Shown here one piece after another: positions 1 through 13,600 of a stretch of 64,000 nucleotides of DNA (positions are counted from its first letter, which is position 1; each line of letters starts with the position of its first letter). Below the pieces are notes generated by a model. The model had not been told where the DNA came from, did no database searches, and saw nothing but the letters and a program-made list of their open reading frames with translations. A program made the position numbers and the translations under genes. Source of the DNA: Dendrophyllia cribrosa (lineage: Eukaryota; Cnidaria; Anthozoa; Scleractinia; Dendrophylliidae); NCBI GenBank assembly GCA_024195265.1, contig JAJLRJ010000005.1, positions 35,792,605 through 35,856,604 of the forward strand, in the 5' to 3' direction.

Positions 1-789
1 CTGTAGTACTTTTCTCTTCAAGAAAGTGCTACATGTACCATTTGGTAGCAGCTCAGCCTGTCAGCAATTTTCTGACACACTGTTGTTTTTGTGGTCCGTC
101 TTTCTTTAGACGTCTGCTCGTTAATGAATGAAGCACCGAGGTGAATATCACCTGGTTGTAATGTATAATATTATATAAGTCGCAAACAATAAATTTTACT
201 TCATTTTTTTTTCGCTAAAGCGGTGTTGCTTCAATAAAAGTGGCAGAAAATGGGTGTTTCTTGATGTTGCGGAAACTATTGTTGGTTAGCTTTTGTGTTG
301 TGGTGTGGGTATTGTTTACTTTCTTTTGAATCTTTTTTTTTTACGTCATTTGGTGATCGCAACACCAAGAAACTGCCCAGAAAATGAAGGCTGCATTTTG
401 TATGCCCCAAAACAAACAATTAATGCCAATAAATTCATGCAGTGTCTGCATGGCTATTTCTGAATACATAGTTTGCTTTTTTCACAGTTTCTAACTAAAA
501 AATCAAATTTTAAATAACAAACAAAGCCTGTAGTGAAAAAATCAGACATGTTTGAAAAAAAAATTCATAAAATGAAATAATACCTTTTTGTGACTTGGTC
601 TAACAGGTAACAATTTGTCGGCTTTTCATTTGCTGGTTCTCGAATCTGATTGGCTGCAACATGATTAGCATTCCAGACATAATTTTGGCGTTCAGGGCAT
701 CTGTTGTTGCACTGTAATTCTTTATTGTAACTGTAAAAGTTTTATTTTGCAGTATAATTTAAGTATTTACATTGTATAAAATATTATAA
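1..789. other. AT-rich DNA without a recognisable gene
   Basis: I see no coding exon here. The region should lie in the PGM2 intron that precedes the first visible exon at 1614. I looked for a PGM2 N-terminal exon ending in the expected Phe-Gly-Thr-Ala-Gly context and found none, so the start of that gene is probably left of the window. Confidence 0.5.
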
Positions 790-1584
790 TTGCTGCGGAA
801 CGAGCGTAGCGAGTGAGCAGCAACATAATCAGGATTTAAGAGAAATATATGAGAAAAAAATATAAGCTACAGACTGTACGAAAAATCTCGATTTGATCGC
901 TTTTTACCAGAATTCACTGCGCCACGCACACATTTTGGGCCAGAATTCACTGCGCCACACACACATTTTGGGCCAGAATTCACTGCGCCACGAACAATAG
1001 CCTCGCTTGCTGCTTCAAGCTGTTGGCTGCGAGATTTGTAATATTTTGGTCCAACATGTGCCAGTCGTAATCGGAACTGAAGTGTCGAAGACTACCGCGA
1101 GTTGAGCGAGGACTGTGAGGCATGGTGATAGGACTGTTGGATAGCAAAGATTTTCGAAGATTGTACGGAATAAAAGACAAATTTATTTTGAAATCACTCC
1201 GACAGTGGTCGATGAGACTGAGCTGAGCGCGTGGGGACGCGAAACCTGAGCTGAGCGCGTGGAGACGCGAATACGATACAGCTAGCTAGTAAAGCAACAT
1301 ATTCATTATCAATAATTAAGTTAAACCTAAATTTTCACACCTTCCTAGTGGTGAACGCGTCCTTTGCTCAACAATATTGTACAGACATTGCAAGAACTTG
1401 ATGCGTGAATTACAAAACAAAATTAGTCTTATAAGCTGGAGTTTTCGTCGATTCATCCCGGTTACATTTGCTTTGCTTTCCCTCAAAAAACGAAAGAGAA
1501 AATTCTGTAATACCAGCGAGGCGATAAAACAGCATTATTACAACAAATTTACCGCAGCAATTACTATCTTTTGGATACACTAGT
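790..1584. repeat. Dispersed ~0.8-kb repeat, copy 1
   Basis: This stretch is nearly identical to 58117-58882. It opens with an imperfect hairpin (TTGCTGC pairing with GCAGCAA about 20 bases later). It then holds three head-to-tail units of about 33 bp, each containing CAGAATTCACTGCGCCAC, at roughly 908-995. Copy 1 also has a short internal duplication of the GAGCTGAGCGCGTGG segment near 1225-1270 that copy 2 lacks. Both copies end at GGATACACTAGT. I found neither matching terminal inverted repeats nor a convincing target duplication, so the class is unknown. Copy 1 ends only 29 bp before a PGM2 exon. Confidence 0.8.
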
Positions 1585-1613
1585 CATACATATATGTGTT
1601 AATTTTTTTTAAG

Positions 1614-4600
1614 GTTTGAGATCAAAAATGGGGGCAGGTTTCAACAGAATAAATGATTTGAGTATTATCCAGGCTACCCAGGTTTGTATTATTAAACAGC
1701 TTTAACTGCCAACATTTATTCCCACAAAAAAGAAACCAGACAACTAGATCATAAATTGATATTAGTATAGTCCTGTCACTTTTAATATTACACTAACAAT
1801 ACACGGATTGAAACACACCAATCACTGACTTGCGTCTCAGCAGCCAATATCATTATGGCAAAACTGACCAATGACTGCAATAACCAGAAATTAATATCAT
1901 CAACAGTTACTGATGGTTCACGATTCACATGACTCTGAAGATGACTTCTGCTCAGGTTGTTGAAACATCAGTTAATGTCAACAAAAACAGTTCTTTTCAG
2001 AACTACACTAACCTGGATGATCACACTTGACAAACTACTGATACATGTACTCCTGGGTTCAAACATTTACTATACATAAAATTACAGTAATAATAATTTA
2101 TAGACCTGTGATTACTACAAATATAGCACATTTGATGATGATGGTGATAATGATGATAATGATTGGCAGAATATCCATCAGGTGGCTCTTTATTTACCAA
2201 TGAACATCAATTTAGATTTTTAGATTAATTTACAGTGTAGATTATTTTTAGATTATTTCATGAATAAAAGTTATTGTAACTTTGGCCTAAGCTTTCCCCT
2301 TTTCCTTCATTACCAACAGGGGCTTTGTAGATATTTAGAAAAGCTATTTCCAGATGTCAAGGAAAGGGGAGTTGTTGTGGGATTTGATGCAAGACACAAC
2401 AGTCAACGGTGAGGAAATTGCCAGTTTTGTGCATCAACTTATCAACCAGTTAGACATATGCTGCCCATTTTAGGGTGTCAGCTCCATTGTACATTGTACA
2501 CCTCCATTGTATTAGGTAAAATTATGTAATCAAATATATTCTATGGTATTGTAGTCTATTGTATTGTCATTCTTTTGTGTTCTGATATTCCATTGTTTTA
2601 ATAAAAGAATAAGTGTTACTCCTAAATCGCGCATGGTATACAATCAGAAGTAAAACCAAAACCAATGAATCATGATTTATTTGCATACATCCTTGGTACC
2701 AACTACATGTACAGCAGATCCCCGCTAACTTGAGCTCGGATAACTCAAACACCCCGGCCACTAACTTGAACTTTTTGTATTTTCCCTTGGCTCAAATTTA
2801 CCCTGATAACTCAAACCCTTGCTAACTAAAACTTATTTCATTTCCCTTGGGAGTTTGAGTTAGCAGGGCTCTACTGTATTTGTTTCAAGTTCTGATTGCT
2901 TAATTGCAATGGCTGCATCTGTTCTGATATTAAAATGGCTAGAGTGATTACAAAATACATGTACTTTCAATTGAAGGGCTTGGTCAAAAACTAAGCTAAG
3001 TGACTAAACTGGCATACGGACTTGTTTTCATGTCGTAAAAATTGCCAAATTGTCAAATTTGCACTAACTTTAAGGAATTTGACAAATTTTATCGGAAAAT
3101 AAAGAAGAGTTCTGGCCCCCTGACTAGTGCTTTGGCTGTACATTTGACTGTAGTTCCTTCCAAAACTGCATGAAATGAAGCTACAAGTTCTTTATTTGGC
3201 ACCATCATAATGCAGATTGGCTGTGAGAATATGCGACTGCAATACTCCTGACCCATGCCATCGACCTGAACAAACATAACATCATTTAAGGTGGGCTTAT
3301 CGATCGCGTTTGCCACTTGAGACAACATGGCTGAACAGCGTACAACTCAGTGGTTAATCGCTGGTTTAAGCCATGTTTAAGGCCTGCCCGGTGATGGATG
3401 GACATCATGAAGTCCGTAAATCCTTAAGTCCCTGGCACCTCTGGAAGAATTGAGTGTGTGTCCTTGCCACCTCGGCCCAAAGAGCTTGTCAGCGCTCAAG
3501 GTAAAAATGGGCTATTGTGGACAAGATGAGCCGGCGGGAAAGTCTGGAATCACTTCCGATCAGAAAAGGGGCAGCGTTGTGAGTTGTGGGCCATTTCCTA
3601 TCCCATGCCGTGGTTGAAATGCCCAATATCTGAAGTGCTTCCAGACTTATACTATTTTGTTATAATTTTTGGGCGGGAAGGTCCATTTCGGTTTTGCTAT
3701 AGAATTTCCTGACATGCTTTGCGACAGTGGCAGATGGGTCCGCTATGCATGGTCGGGCACTTGAAATGCAGCTTTGGTCAGCTCGAAGTGAGTTCTTGCT
3801 GGTTGGTCGAAATTGGGCAAGGCAGGCAGTTCCGGGTCAGAGTGCTTCCTACATGTAGGAGGTCCATAAGGGAAATGGCATGAAACTACATGTAAGTGGC
3901 TGACTATTGGCGATAAAATGAAGCGATTTTGAGGGCATGAACTTCGGTTCGGGATTGTTTTTTTTTTTGGTTTTCTTTTTTTTTTCTTGAATGGGATTCA
4001 GCGGCACTGGCCCAAACTAAGCCATCTGAAGCGAAAAATCAGCATGGAATCGGTAAAGGAGATGGCACGAAACTAAGTGGCTGACTATTGGCGATAAATG
4101 AAGCGATTTTGAGGGAATGAACTTCGGTTCTGGATTCTTTTTTTTGGTTTTCTTTTTTTTTCTTGACCAAACTAGGCCATCTGAAGCGAAAAATCAGCAT
4201 GGAATTGATAAATTTGGGTAAACTTTGGGATTCATTTTTTCGAGCGGGATTCAGTGGGAGACATGGAGATATAATATAATTATCGTTTTTTTTGCGTACA
4301 TTGTCTCGAAAACGACCAAAAAAAAAAAAATTCTGAACAATGTTTTGCAACTAATTTGTAGTTCAAATGCCAAAAATGGACAAATCTGAGCAAGAAAAAA
4401 TAAAAAAGGCCTAAAATTTTACATAGGTTGGCTATGCTCTCAGCCCTTCAATTAATCTGCCACATTTTACCATTAACATGTAACAATTTATCAATGTTTT
4501 GCAGGCTTGCTCAAAGGACCAGCAACGTATTTGCAAGTCAAGGAGTCCCTGTGTATCTTTTCAGTCAAATAACCCCCACTCCATTTGTTGTAAGTCTTGT

Positions 4601-7600
4601 GCATATGGAGAAGTATTAGGGTCATATTTAAGTTTTGCTATTTTGCTGTATTGTTTTGTTATTATGCTGTTCTGGTGGAAACAATAATTTATTATTATGT
4701 TCAAAGCTGCTATTTAAAAAGTTTATGCTTTTTGCCAATCTCAGAAAGAGTCCTCACCAAAATCATTCACCCCAAAAAAGTCACCACAAAATTTCAACAT
4801 ATATGTTGTGGTTCAAATTTTTCTTTGGTTTAAATTTTTTTAAACCAGTTCAATTTTTGTTTTCTTTTGTGTCACATTATGATAATGAATCTGAGACAAA
4901 GGAAAATCGAAATCAAACTGGTTTGAAAATTTTTAAACCAAAGAAAAATTTAAACCACAACATATACATTGCATTATTTATAATATATTATTCAGGTTTA
5001 TTAATTTTGTTCAATATTGACATTTTCTGTACACTTTTGAAGACACAAACAATATAGAATTTATAATTATTGTGTATGTCTACTAATTAAATTGTTTTAT
5101 TTACTATTTGTCTTTCTATAGCCATTCAGTGTACAGAAGTATAAATGTGTATGTGGTGTCATGGTAACTGCCTCCCATAACCCAAAAGATGACAATGGAT
5201 ATAAGGTACTCTGACTTATTGTGTGTAAATATGTTCTGGCTTGAATTTTAAGTGATCATTGTTTTGTTTCCTTTTTTTCAGGTTTACTTAGACAATGGAG
5301 CTCAGGTAAGAATTGCCTCTCTTTCCTTTCTCTATCAGGATCAGTCCTTGTATCATGTCTTATCCTGCATGTTTTTTTATTAAGAATCTTAGTGCATGGA
5401 TGAAATCCTCAAGTGTGTCTATATTAAGAATAAAAACAAAATTTATGATGTACGAAGCAGTTGCTTAATTTAATTAAAGTGCGGAAAACTGCTGAGGTAA
5501 GACCAATTTTCACCATTAAAGTGCCCCTGTGATCAAATTTTTGATTTTCATTGTTTTACATTTTCGTGTACTATTAGACTTTCTTACTCATCTTGCCAAA
5601 TTTCAATCCATTACGAACATCAGAAGTCATTTTATTTTAACATTTATTTCCGAGAATTTACGGCCGCCATTAATCAACCTTGTTCCAAGGCTTGGTTGCG
5701 AATGGGAGAAAGTGACATCAAAGGCTCAAACATTCCTCATGGGTTGAAATTATAATAACAATCAGCATAGAAAATTGCACAAAGATCAAGTCCAAAGTTT
5801 TTGTTGCTTTTCGCGTGATTTTCAATACTTATTGTTATTATAATTTCAACCCGTGAGGTATGTTTGAGTCTTTGACGTCACTTTCTCCCATTCGCAACCA
5901 AGCCTTGGAACAAGGTTGATTAATGGCGGCGGTAAATTCTCGGAAATAAATGTTAAAATAAAATGACTTCTGATGTTCGTAATGAATTGAAATTTGGCAA
6001 GATGAGTAAGAAAGTCTAATTATTGTACACGAAAATGTAAAAAAATGAAAATCAAAAATTTGATCGCAGGGGCACTTTAAATGTTCATCAGTTTGGCTCG
6101 ACAGTCCACATGATGTATGTTTGGAAACTAATTGTAGTAATGTGAAATTATCAAACAAGTACATATTTTTAGTGTACAAACAGCATCTCAATTTCTGTGA
6201 TAAAACAGCACTTTTTGAGACATTTTGTTGAACGAGAGACAAAAGAAACCTTTTGTTTTCCTGAACAATGAAATCAGTGAAGCGTTGCACAGCCGCTAGT
6301 TGTTCCTTCTGATACAAGCACTGCTGAGTTTTTTTATACGTTTTTACTTGAAAATGAAGCACAAACCAGCGGGAAAAATACAGGGCTGTGGTTTTCTATT
6401 AAATTGGAGACCACATGCAGAAATTCAGCCCATTGGCTAAAAAAAAAAGAAACATCTACCAAAACTCAACATAGAATGGTTATACTCCAACGTCTTCAAA
6501 TGTGAAATGACATTTAACACTTAGGGAGAAGTGTGTTATGGCCAAAGGAGCAAAAGCTTTCAAGTTGGCCACTACCATGGCAGTGAAATTATCTGTGACC
6601 TCTCACGCGAAAACGTTCCTTACGGTATCCGTTCGAACGGCTGAACGCACGGCAAGTGAACGGATGAGAAACGGGTAGACAAGCCGTTCAAAGCGGATAC
6701 CCTGAACGGCTGAACGGCTGAACGGCTGAAGAAAATTTTTGAACGGATTAAGTCGAACGGCTGAACGGCTAAAGAAAATTTGTGAACGGATGAGGTCTAC
6801 GGCTGAACGACTGAAGAAAATTTTTGAACGGATGAGGTCGAACTGCTGAACGGCTGAAGAAAATTTTTGAACGGAGGAGGTCGAACGGCTGAACGGCTGA
6901 AGAAAAATTTTCAACGGATAAGGTCGAACGGCTGAATGGCCGAAGAAAATTTTTGAACGGCAAAAGTTGAATGGCTGAACGGCTACATAAACAAAAATGA
7001 ATGACTCGCTTACCAACGGAATGTTACACGGCTAAAGAAAATATTTTGACCTGGAACTACCTGGAACTGTCTCACGCGGAACTGGACTTGGTTATCTTGG
7101 CAAACGTTCAAGCTTTCACAACGATTGAAGTAACCGGGGGAAAAAGAAAAAGAAGTCCACCCTACAACTTTCTTTATCAGTCTCAGCCCATCTGTAAGGA
7201 AATGTTTCTAAACCTCTACGGCATCAGCAAATCCCGGTTTCAGAGGCTTGTCGATCATTATCAGAATCATGGTATTTCTCTGCGGATGCACGGGAACAGC
7301 AAGAGACTACCACATAACACGCTACCACAGACCATTGCCGAAGATGTCAAAAACTTTCTGAGCAACTATGTACTACTAGATGAAAATGCTGTATTCTAAT
7401 TGAGGGTGGACATACATTAGTAACTATTACAAGGCTCAATATTAGGGACAATACACTGCATAAACTTTTGTGCAAAACTTACCATGGTATTCACTCCTCA
7501 GGCAATCAATGTTTATAAAGTTATTGAGGATTGTTTGTTCTTTTCTTAGATCAAGTCACCTCATGACAAGGGGATTTCCAAATGTATTGAGGAGAATAAA

Positions 7601-10600
7601 GTTCCATGGCCAAAGTCCTGGGAACTCAACATTTTAAACCCTCTCATAAAGGACCCGTATGATGAGATATGTTCATCATACTTTGAAGACATAAAAAAAT
7701 ACTCCCTTTACAGGTGATTGTAAATAGAATGATAACATGTGGGCTGTCTTGTCCCAGTTTTTACACTTGGTGGATGAGCTAAATTATACTCAGTGAATTT
7801 TGTTTGGAAAGCAATGAATTATAGGTTGCATCCACAATATTCACAGCCATAAGTCTAGTCCACAATCCATTATTTATAGTCCAGTGCTTTATATTTCCTA
7901 ATTCCACCATATGCATTCACATTCTTGAGGATTACACATTTCGCAGTCCATAATCTACAGTAGTTCAGTTTGAATACAATTTTTTTACTCTGATGGGCTT
8001 GGTACCTATCAAAAAACATTTACACTATCTTGTGTGTTTCTGTTATTTTGTTCTCTGCAAAAGTCTTGAAATTGCCACTAAACAAGCTGTGAGGACTGCT
8101 AAAGCACAAGCATTGTAAAGAGCTGGCAATAAAATTTTGATTTTTGCTCTTTAGTATTGAAAGAGATTTGCAGAAAACAAAACTTTTATTTCAACAAAAT
8201 TATGACAAATTTGGCTTCAAGTTGTGTGAATAAAAACAAATGCATCAAAAGAACTGTATCAAGAATTTTTCGCCTTTCCTAGCAACTGTTAGAAACTTTT
8301 TAAAAGAATGAAGAAAAACATAGACATAAACATACATGTGTACATCTCTTCCGTTACAAATTTAAAGTCACTTATTGTACTTACATGCGATATAGTTATG
8401 CCATCTTCACATCATAAACTGTGTGATTTTACTAAGAACATATTTTCATTACATATTTTTAAATAATAACTTATTGAAATAATACTCGCTTGGTATTCCA
8501 ATTGAAGTTTTACTTTGAAATGCAAAGCATTTAGTAATAACATGGTATGATGTATTTGATTTGCACTTTCAGAGAAGAGAACAGCGCAACCAAATTAAAA
8601 TATACATTTACTCCCATGCATGGTGTTGGACAGAGATTTGCTGAGCTGGCATTTGAGGCATTCAACTTACCTCCATTTGTGTCAGTCAGAGAACAGGTGA
8701 TTATAATGACATCCTTCTCCCCCTAGGTACACTTGAATTATAGGTTGAACTCAATCATTATTAAGGTATGCTTTTATTGAAGCAGATAATTTTTTATTAC
8801 ATACATTGTGTATGTTTCCTCTAACAAAAGTATCTAACTCAACTCAAAAACCAAAACTTTTTTAATGTCATTGTTATCATGAAAATTTTGAAAAGTAAAT
8901 ATTAAATAGTGCATGATAGTTGATGATGGCATACATAATCAGTGTTCAAATAGGAACAGGAGTGCGAACTACCATTAGCTATCAAAAATTTATTTCATCA
9001 ATAAGCATAGAAAAAAAAAAAGAAAAGAAAAATATACAAGGCTTCAACAGGATTCACACCAGAGTGTTTTGTTTTCTGTTTATTCAGATGGTTCCAGATC
9101 CTGAGTTTCCAACTGTAAGATACCCCAATCCAGAGGAAGGAAAAAGTGCTTTGGTTAGTAAGATCGTTTGTATGCCGCAAAATAGTGTAAACACAACCAA
9201 TGCCCAGTTGTGGGTTTGGGCATGAGCCAACTGTATGATGAGTTCATCAGGAAAAAAATTGTCCATTCTTATAGGAAGATTACACTGAGGTGTCAGATTC
9301 AATAGGGAGCCCTCACTGTATAGTATGATAATTGAAGGGGTCGGGGCATAACCAACCTATGTTGCTTTTTGAGCGTTTTACTTTTTTTTCTCGCTCAGAT
9401 TTGCCTAATTTTATCGTACAACGAATAACCCTTGTCGAATTTGCACTAATCCTAAGAAACTGGACTAATTTCACCTGAAAAAAAGCAGAGTTCTGGTCTT
9501 CTAGTGGTTGTTTACATTCAGAGCGTAATTTCGACGCCATTACAGCAGATTGGCCGCGAGAATATGCGACCGCAATACTCCTGACCCGCGCCAATGACAT
9601 GAATGAAAATACCGTTACTTATGCGCGCCTGGTTCATTATCGATTGTGAGCTCGCTACGGCAAACACATCGTCTGTCGCGTGCGTATGAGCCAATATGTT
9701 TAAGGCCCGTCCGGTGATTGAAGGACATCATTAAGTCTGGAAATCCGTAAGTCTCTAGCACCTCTCAAAGAAACGAGTCGTGTTTCTTGCCTAAATCTCT
9801 ATTTCACGCTCGAAGGTGAAAATAGACGTTGGTGGACAAGGTGAGCCGGCGGGAAAGTCAGGAATCACTTCGGATCAGATAAGGGGCAGCATTGTGAGTT
9901 GTGGGCCATTTCCCATCCCGTGCCGTAGTCGAAATGCCCGATATCTGAAGTGCTTCGAGACTTATAATATTTTCCGTATTTGATTTGGCGGACATTCTGT
10001 TTTCGTTTTCGCCATTGATATCCCGACATGCTTTGCGACAGTGGCAGATAGGTCGGCTTTGTGTGGTCGCGGGGGAGATTGAAATACAGCATTGGGCAGC
10101 TCAAAGTGAGTTCTTGCTGCCGGGTGAAATTCAGCAAGACGGGCAAAGACTATGAGCCGGCAGCGGAGGACCGGGAGTGCTTCCTAAAGGAGGTCCGTAA
10201 CGATAAGGGAGATGGCGCGAATCTAAGTGGCTGGCTATCGGTGATAAAAATGAAGCGATTTTGAGGGAATGAACTTCGGGATTTATTTTTCTTGAGCGGG
10301 ATTCAGCGGTACGGGCCCAAACTTGGCCATCTGAAGTGAAAAATCAGCGTAAAATCGAGAAATTCGGGTAAACCTTGGGATTCATTTTTTCGAGCGGGAT
10401 TCAGCGGGAGACATGCAGATTTTATTTTTTTTGCATACGTTAATTCTCGAAAACGACGGAAAAAAAAAAACAACAGAAAAAAAATCTGAACAATGTTTTG
10501 CAACGAATTTGTAGTTCACATGCCAAAAATGGACAAATCTGAGCGAGAAAAATAAAAAACTACCTCAAAAGCAACAGGCTGGATATGCCCCGAGCCCTTC

Positions 10601-13600
10601 AATTAATCTGTAAAACAGTTTTTTTTGTTGCTATGGAACGACATTTAGTGCAGGCAAGGCAACTTACTTTGCGGGAACTGATACATGTATGTTGCTACTG
10701 TAGTACAGTTGCAGTAAATTGTAAGGTTGTGTAGAATCTTACTGTCTGTTGTCACCGGAACCTTTATACTTTTTATTAACAACTTGTACATGTACACAGG
10801 ACCTTGCAATGAAAACAGCTAATGAGAATATCTGTACTGTAATCCTGGCAAATGATCCTGACTCCGACAGAATGGCCCTTGCAGAGAAACAACCAAGGTG
10901 AGGACTGTCATGTGTAGTGTACAACACACATGCAGGGAGATAATGCTATTTGAAGGCTTTTCTGCAAAAAGGGCCTGTATCACTTTTTGGGCCGATTTTC
11001 ATTTTTTGCAGGATGGAGCTTATTTTTAGCAGACTGACTTGTTTTGACATGACAAACATCCTTTCGTATATTTTTTTTTTGCTGTTTTGCGCCTTGTTTT
11101 TTCGAGAAATAACGTTGCAAAAAAAACAAGGTGGCGTCTTTGGAAAGCCATGCAAAGGTATTATTCTGCCTCCACTACACACCCAAACAAACACACAAGT
11201 CTAAGAGGCATGGGGCGTTGGTCAGCCAGGCCCACGATACATTTTATTATTGACAAAGGACTATAACATTACAATATTACTATAATATACTGTACTATAA
11301 TATTACAATAACTCTAAGCTGGTCAGCCAGGCCCACGATACATTTTATCATTGACAAAGGACTATAATATTTCAATAACTCTATGTGCACCAGAGCTGGA
11401 CACGTAAACCCCAAAAAACCAACTTTTGGAAAAAATAGGGACCGTGTACCCCCGACCTATGCAGTGGTGCTACCTTTTGGGTACCTCTTTAAGGTGTTGT
11501 AAACTAAGAAATAAACGACTAAAAGATGCGGCTTAAACTGACGATAATAAGTCTTAAGGTATTACAATAAACAACTAAGAGGAAAGTTAACTTGCAGGCA
11601 TGTAGATTCAGTTTTTAACAGGTGGGAATGTAGAACTGACAGATGGGTAAAAAAGCAAAAAACGTAGTCCTTTTAAAGCTGCGCTTGGCTTTTACTGCCG
11701 GAAAAATGAAGTTCACAGCCGGGTAATTTTCCCGGTTCCCGGCTATTATTTACATCCCTGACTTGTTTGAACAGTACTAGAGGCGGCGAGGTTGACTGTA
11801 GAATGACACAAATCTATCAACGGACACTTTTCAAACTCACGAACTGTGAGCCCCTGTGCACTACACTAGTCCCCGGTTCTCTGTACCATGCCGGCAAAAT
11901 ATTAATTTATGCCAATCAAGATTATCACAAATTACATGTTTAACCAGAAACAAAAGAAATTTATTTCTCGAAAACAAGGTGCAAATCAGCAAATAAAAAT
12001 TACGAAACGATGTTTGTCATGTCAAAACAAGTCAGTCTGCCAAAAATTAGCTCGATCCTGCAAAAAATGAAAATCGGCCAAAAAAGCAATATAGGTCCTT
12101 TTTGCAGAAAATGCAAAATCTAGGCACTATATAGTACAGCCTCAGCCATTGGTTTTGGCCAAGAACACTGTCTAGCTATAAAATGCAATGTAAAAGGTTC
12201 AAAGTCACATTTGCCTTCAGTTGATTTACTTACTGTCAAGTTTTGTAAAACCACTTCTTGGGGATAGGCGATCGGTTAAGTCTGCGCAGCGACTTCCCCA
12301 AGCTTAGTTTACCAGTTTATTCTATCGTTTTTTCACGTTATCGACCTGCCAATATTCCAGTCCGATCCAGCACCGCTGGTTAGATAGGTGAGGCGCAATA
12401 GGTCGTTTAGTTGTTTATGTTTGCGCGTTGCTGGCCTTAGGTTTCAGCTCATAGTGCTGCCGCTGTAGCGCGTTGCTGGCCTAGTTTTCAGCTCGTAGCG
12501 CTCTAGTTTTTAGACCTGCCAATACTCTTCTCAGAGTGGCGCATTGCTGGCCTTAGGTGTGCTGCCGCTGCAGCGCATTTTTGGCCTAGGTTGCAGCTCG
12601 TAGTGCCAGAAGAAGTGAGGCTTTAAAAGGTCACGCAATGGAAGTCGCCTGTCACGCCAATCACCGAGCGGTGTCCCCCTATTTAACGCCAATTGTGTCT
12701 GGTGGTCTTTATTCTACATAAGTTATAGATTGAATTATTAACCAATTACGGAGGCGCTATTTTGAGGATCAATTTAACGGAACAGTGACATTAAGTGCAT
12801 ATTGTAGCTGCATTTTATTATTAATAATAATATTATTATTATAAAATATTATTAATAATAATAATTATTTTGAATTTGAACTTATATGAGGTCTTAAAAA
12901 TTAGTCCAGATACTTAATATTTATTAACATGAATATTTTATTACTGTGATTGAAGTGGGCAGTGGAAGGTATTCACTGGAAATGAGACAGGAATTCTGTT
13001 TGGCTGGTGGGCATTCACATGTCACAAGAAACAGCACCCAGAGTTGTATCCAGGTACTGTTGCTGTAACAGTTTGTATTCAAGCTGCATTTACATGCACT
13101 TACCAATTTGGCACCCCAAAATGTTAACATCATGCTCAAACCAATTAGGCACAGCGATTCCCCCATTACATTAAGCAAAATAATTTTGTAAAAATGGTCA
13201 TGGCATCTAAGACTGTTTGGCAAACGTAATATCTGTCTTTTTTCCGAAGAAAAATGTAATGTCATTCTTGACTGGAACTGCAATAAAAGAAGTGATTATT
13301 CAACGGAAAACAGTATAAATTGCTACAAATATGTGAGGGTTCAGGTTTAATTGAATTACACTATTATCGTTAGGATAATTCCTTTACACAAAAATTAATA
13401 AATATAATACATTTTTCATTACTGTACCTTGGTTACCCGTGGTTACCCGTGCCCAGACTACATCCAGGAGGATATCTTAGTTGTGGCACCCTTAAAAGTT
13501 TGAGCACTGGTGCCATGTGCCAAAAATATTTTTTTGGATTGTTGCATATAATACACATTAAAAAATTAGGAGTGCTGTGTCAAACAATTGCTTGACAAGA

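Noticed and set aside
790..1584. Helitron, because the repeat ends in CTAGT and has a terminal hairpin
   Set aside because: The 5' end is not TC, there is no short hairpin just before CTAG, and the hairpin sits at the other end.
5838..6362. 174-codon minus frame
   Set aside because: It runs through the right arm of the TTAA fold-back element; the opposite arm encodes its antisense. No protein family features.
6603..7016. 137-codon minus frame rich in SRSAV repeats
   Set aside because: It is a translation of the minisatellite, with several overlapping frames of the same kind and no domain.
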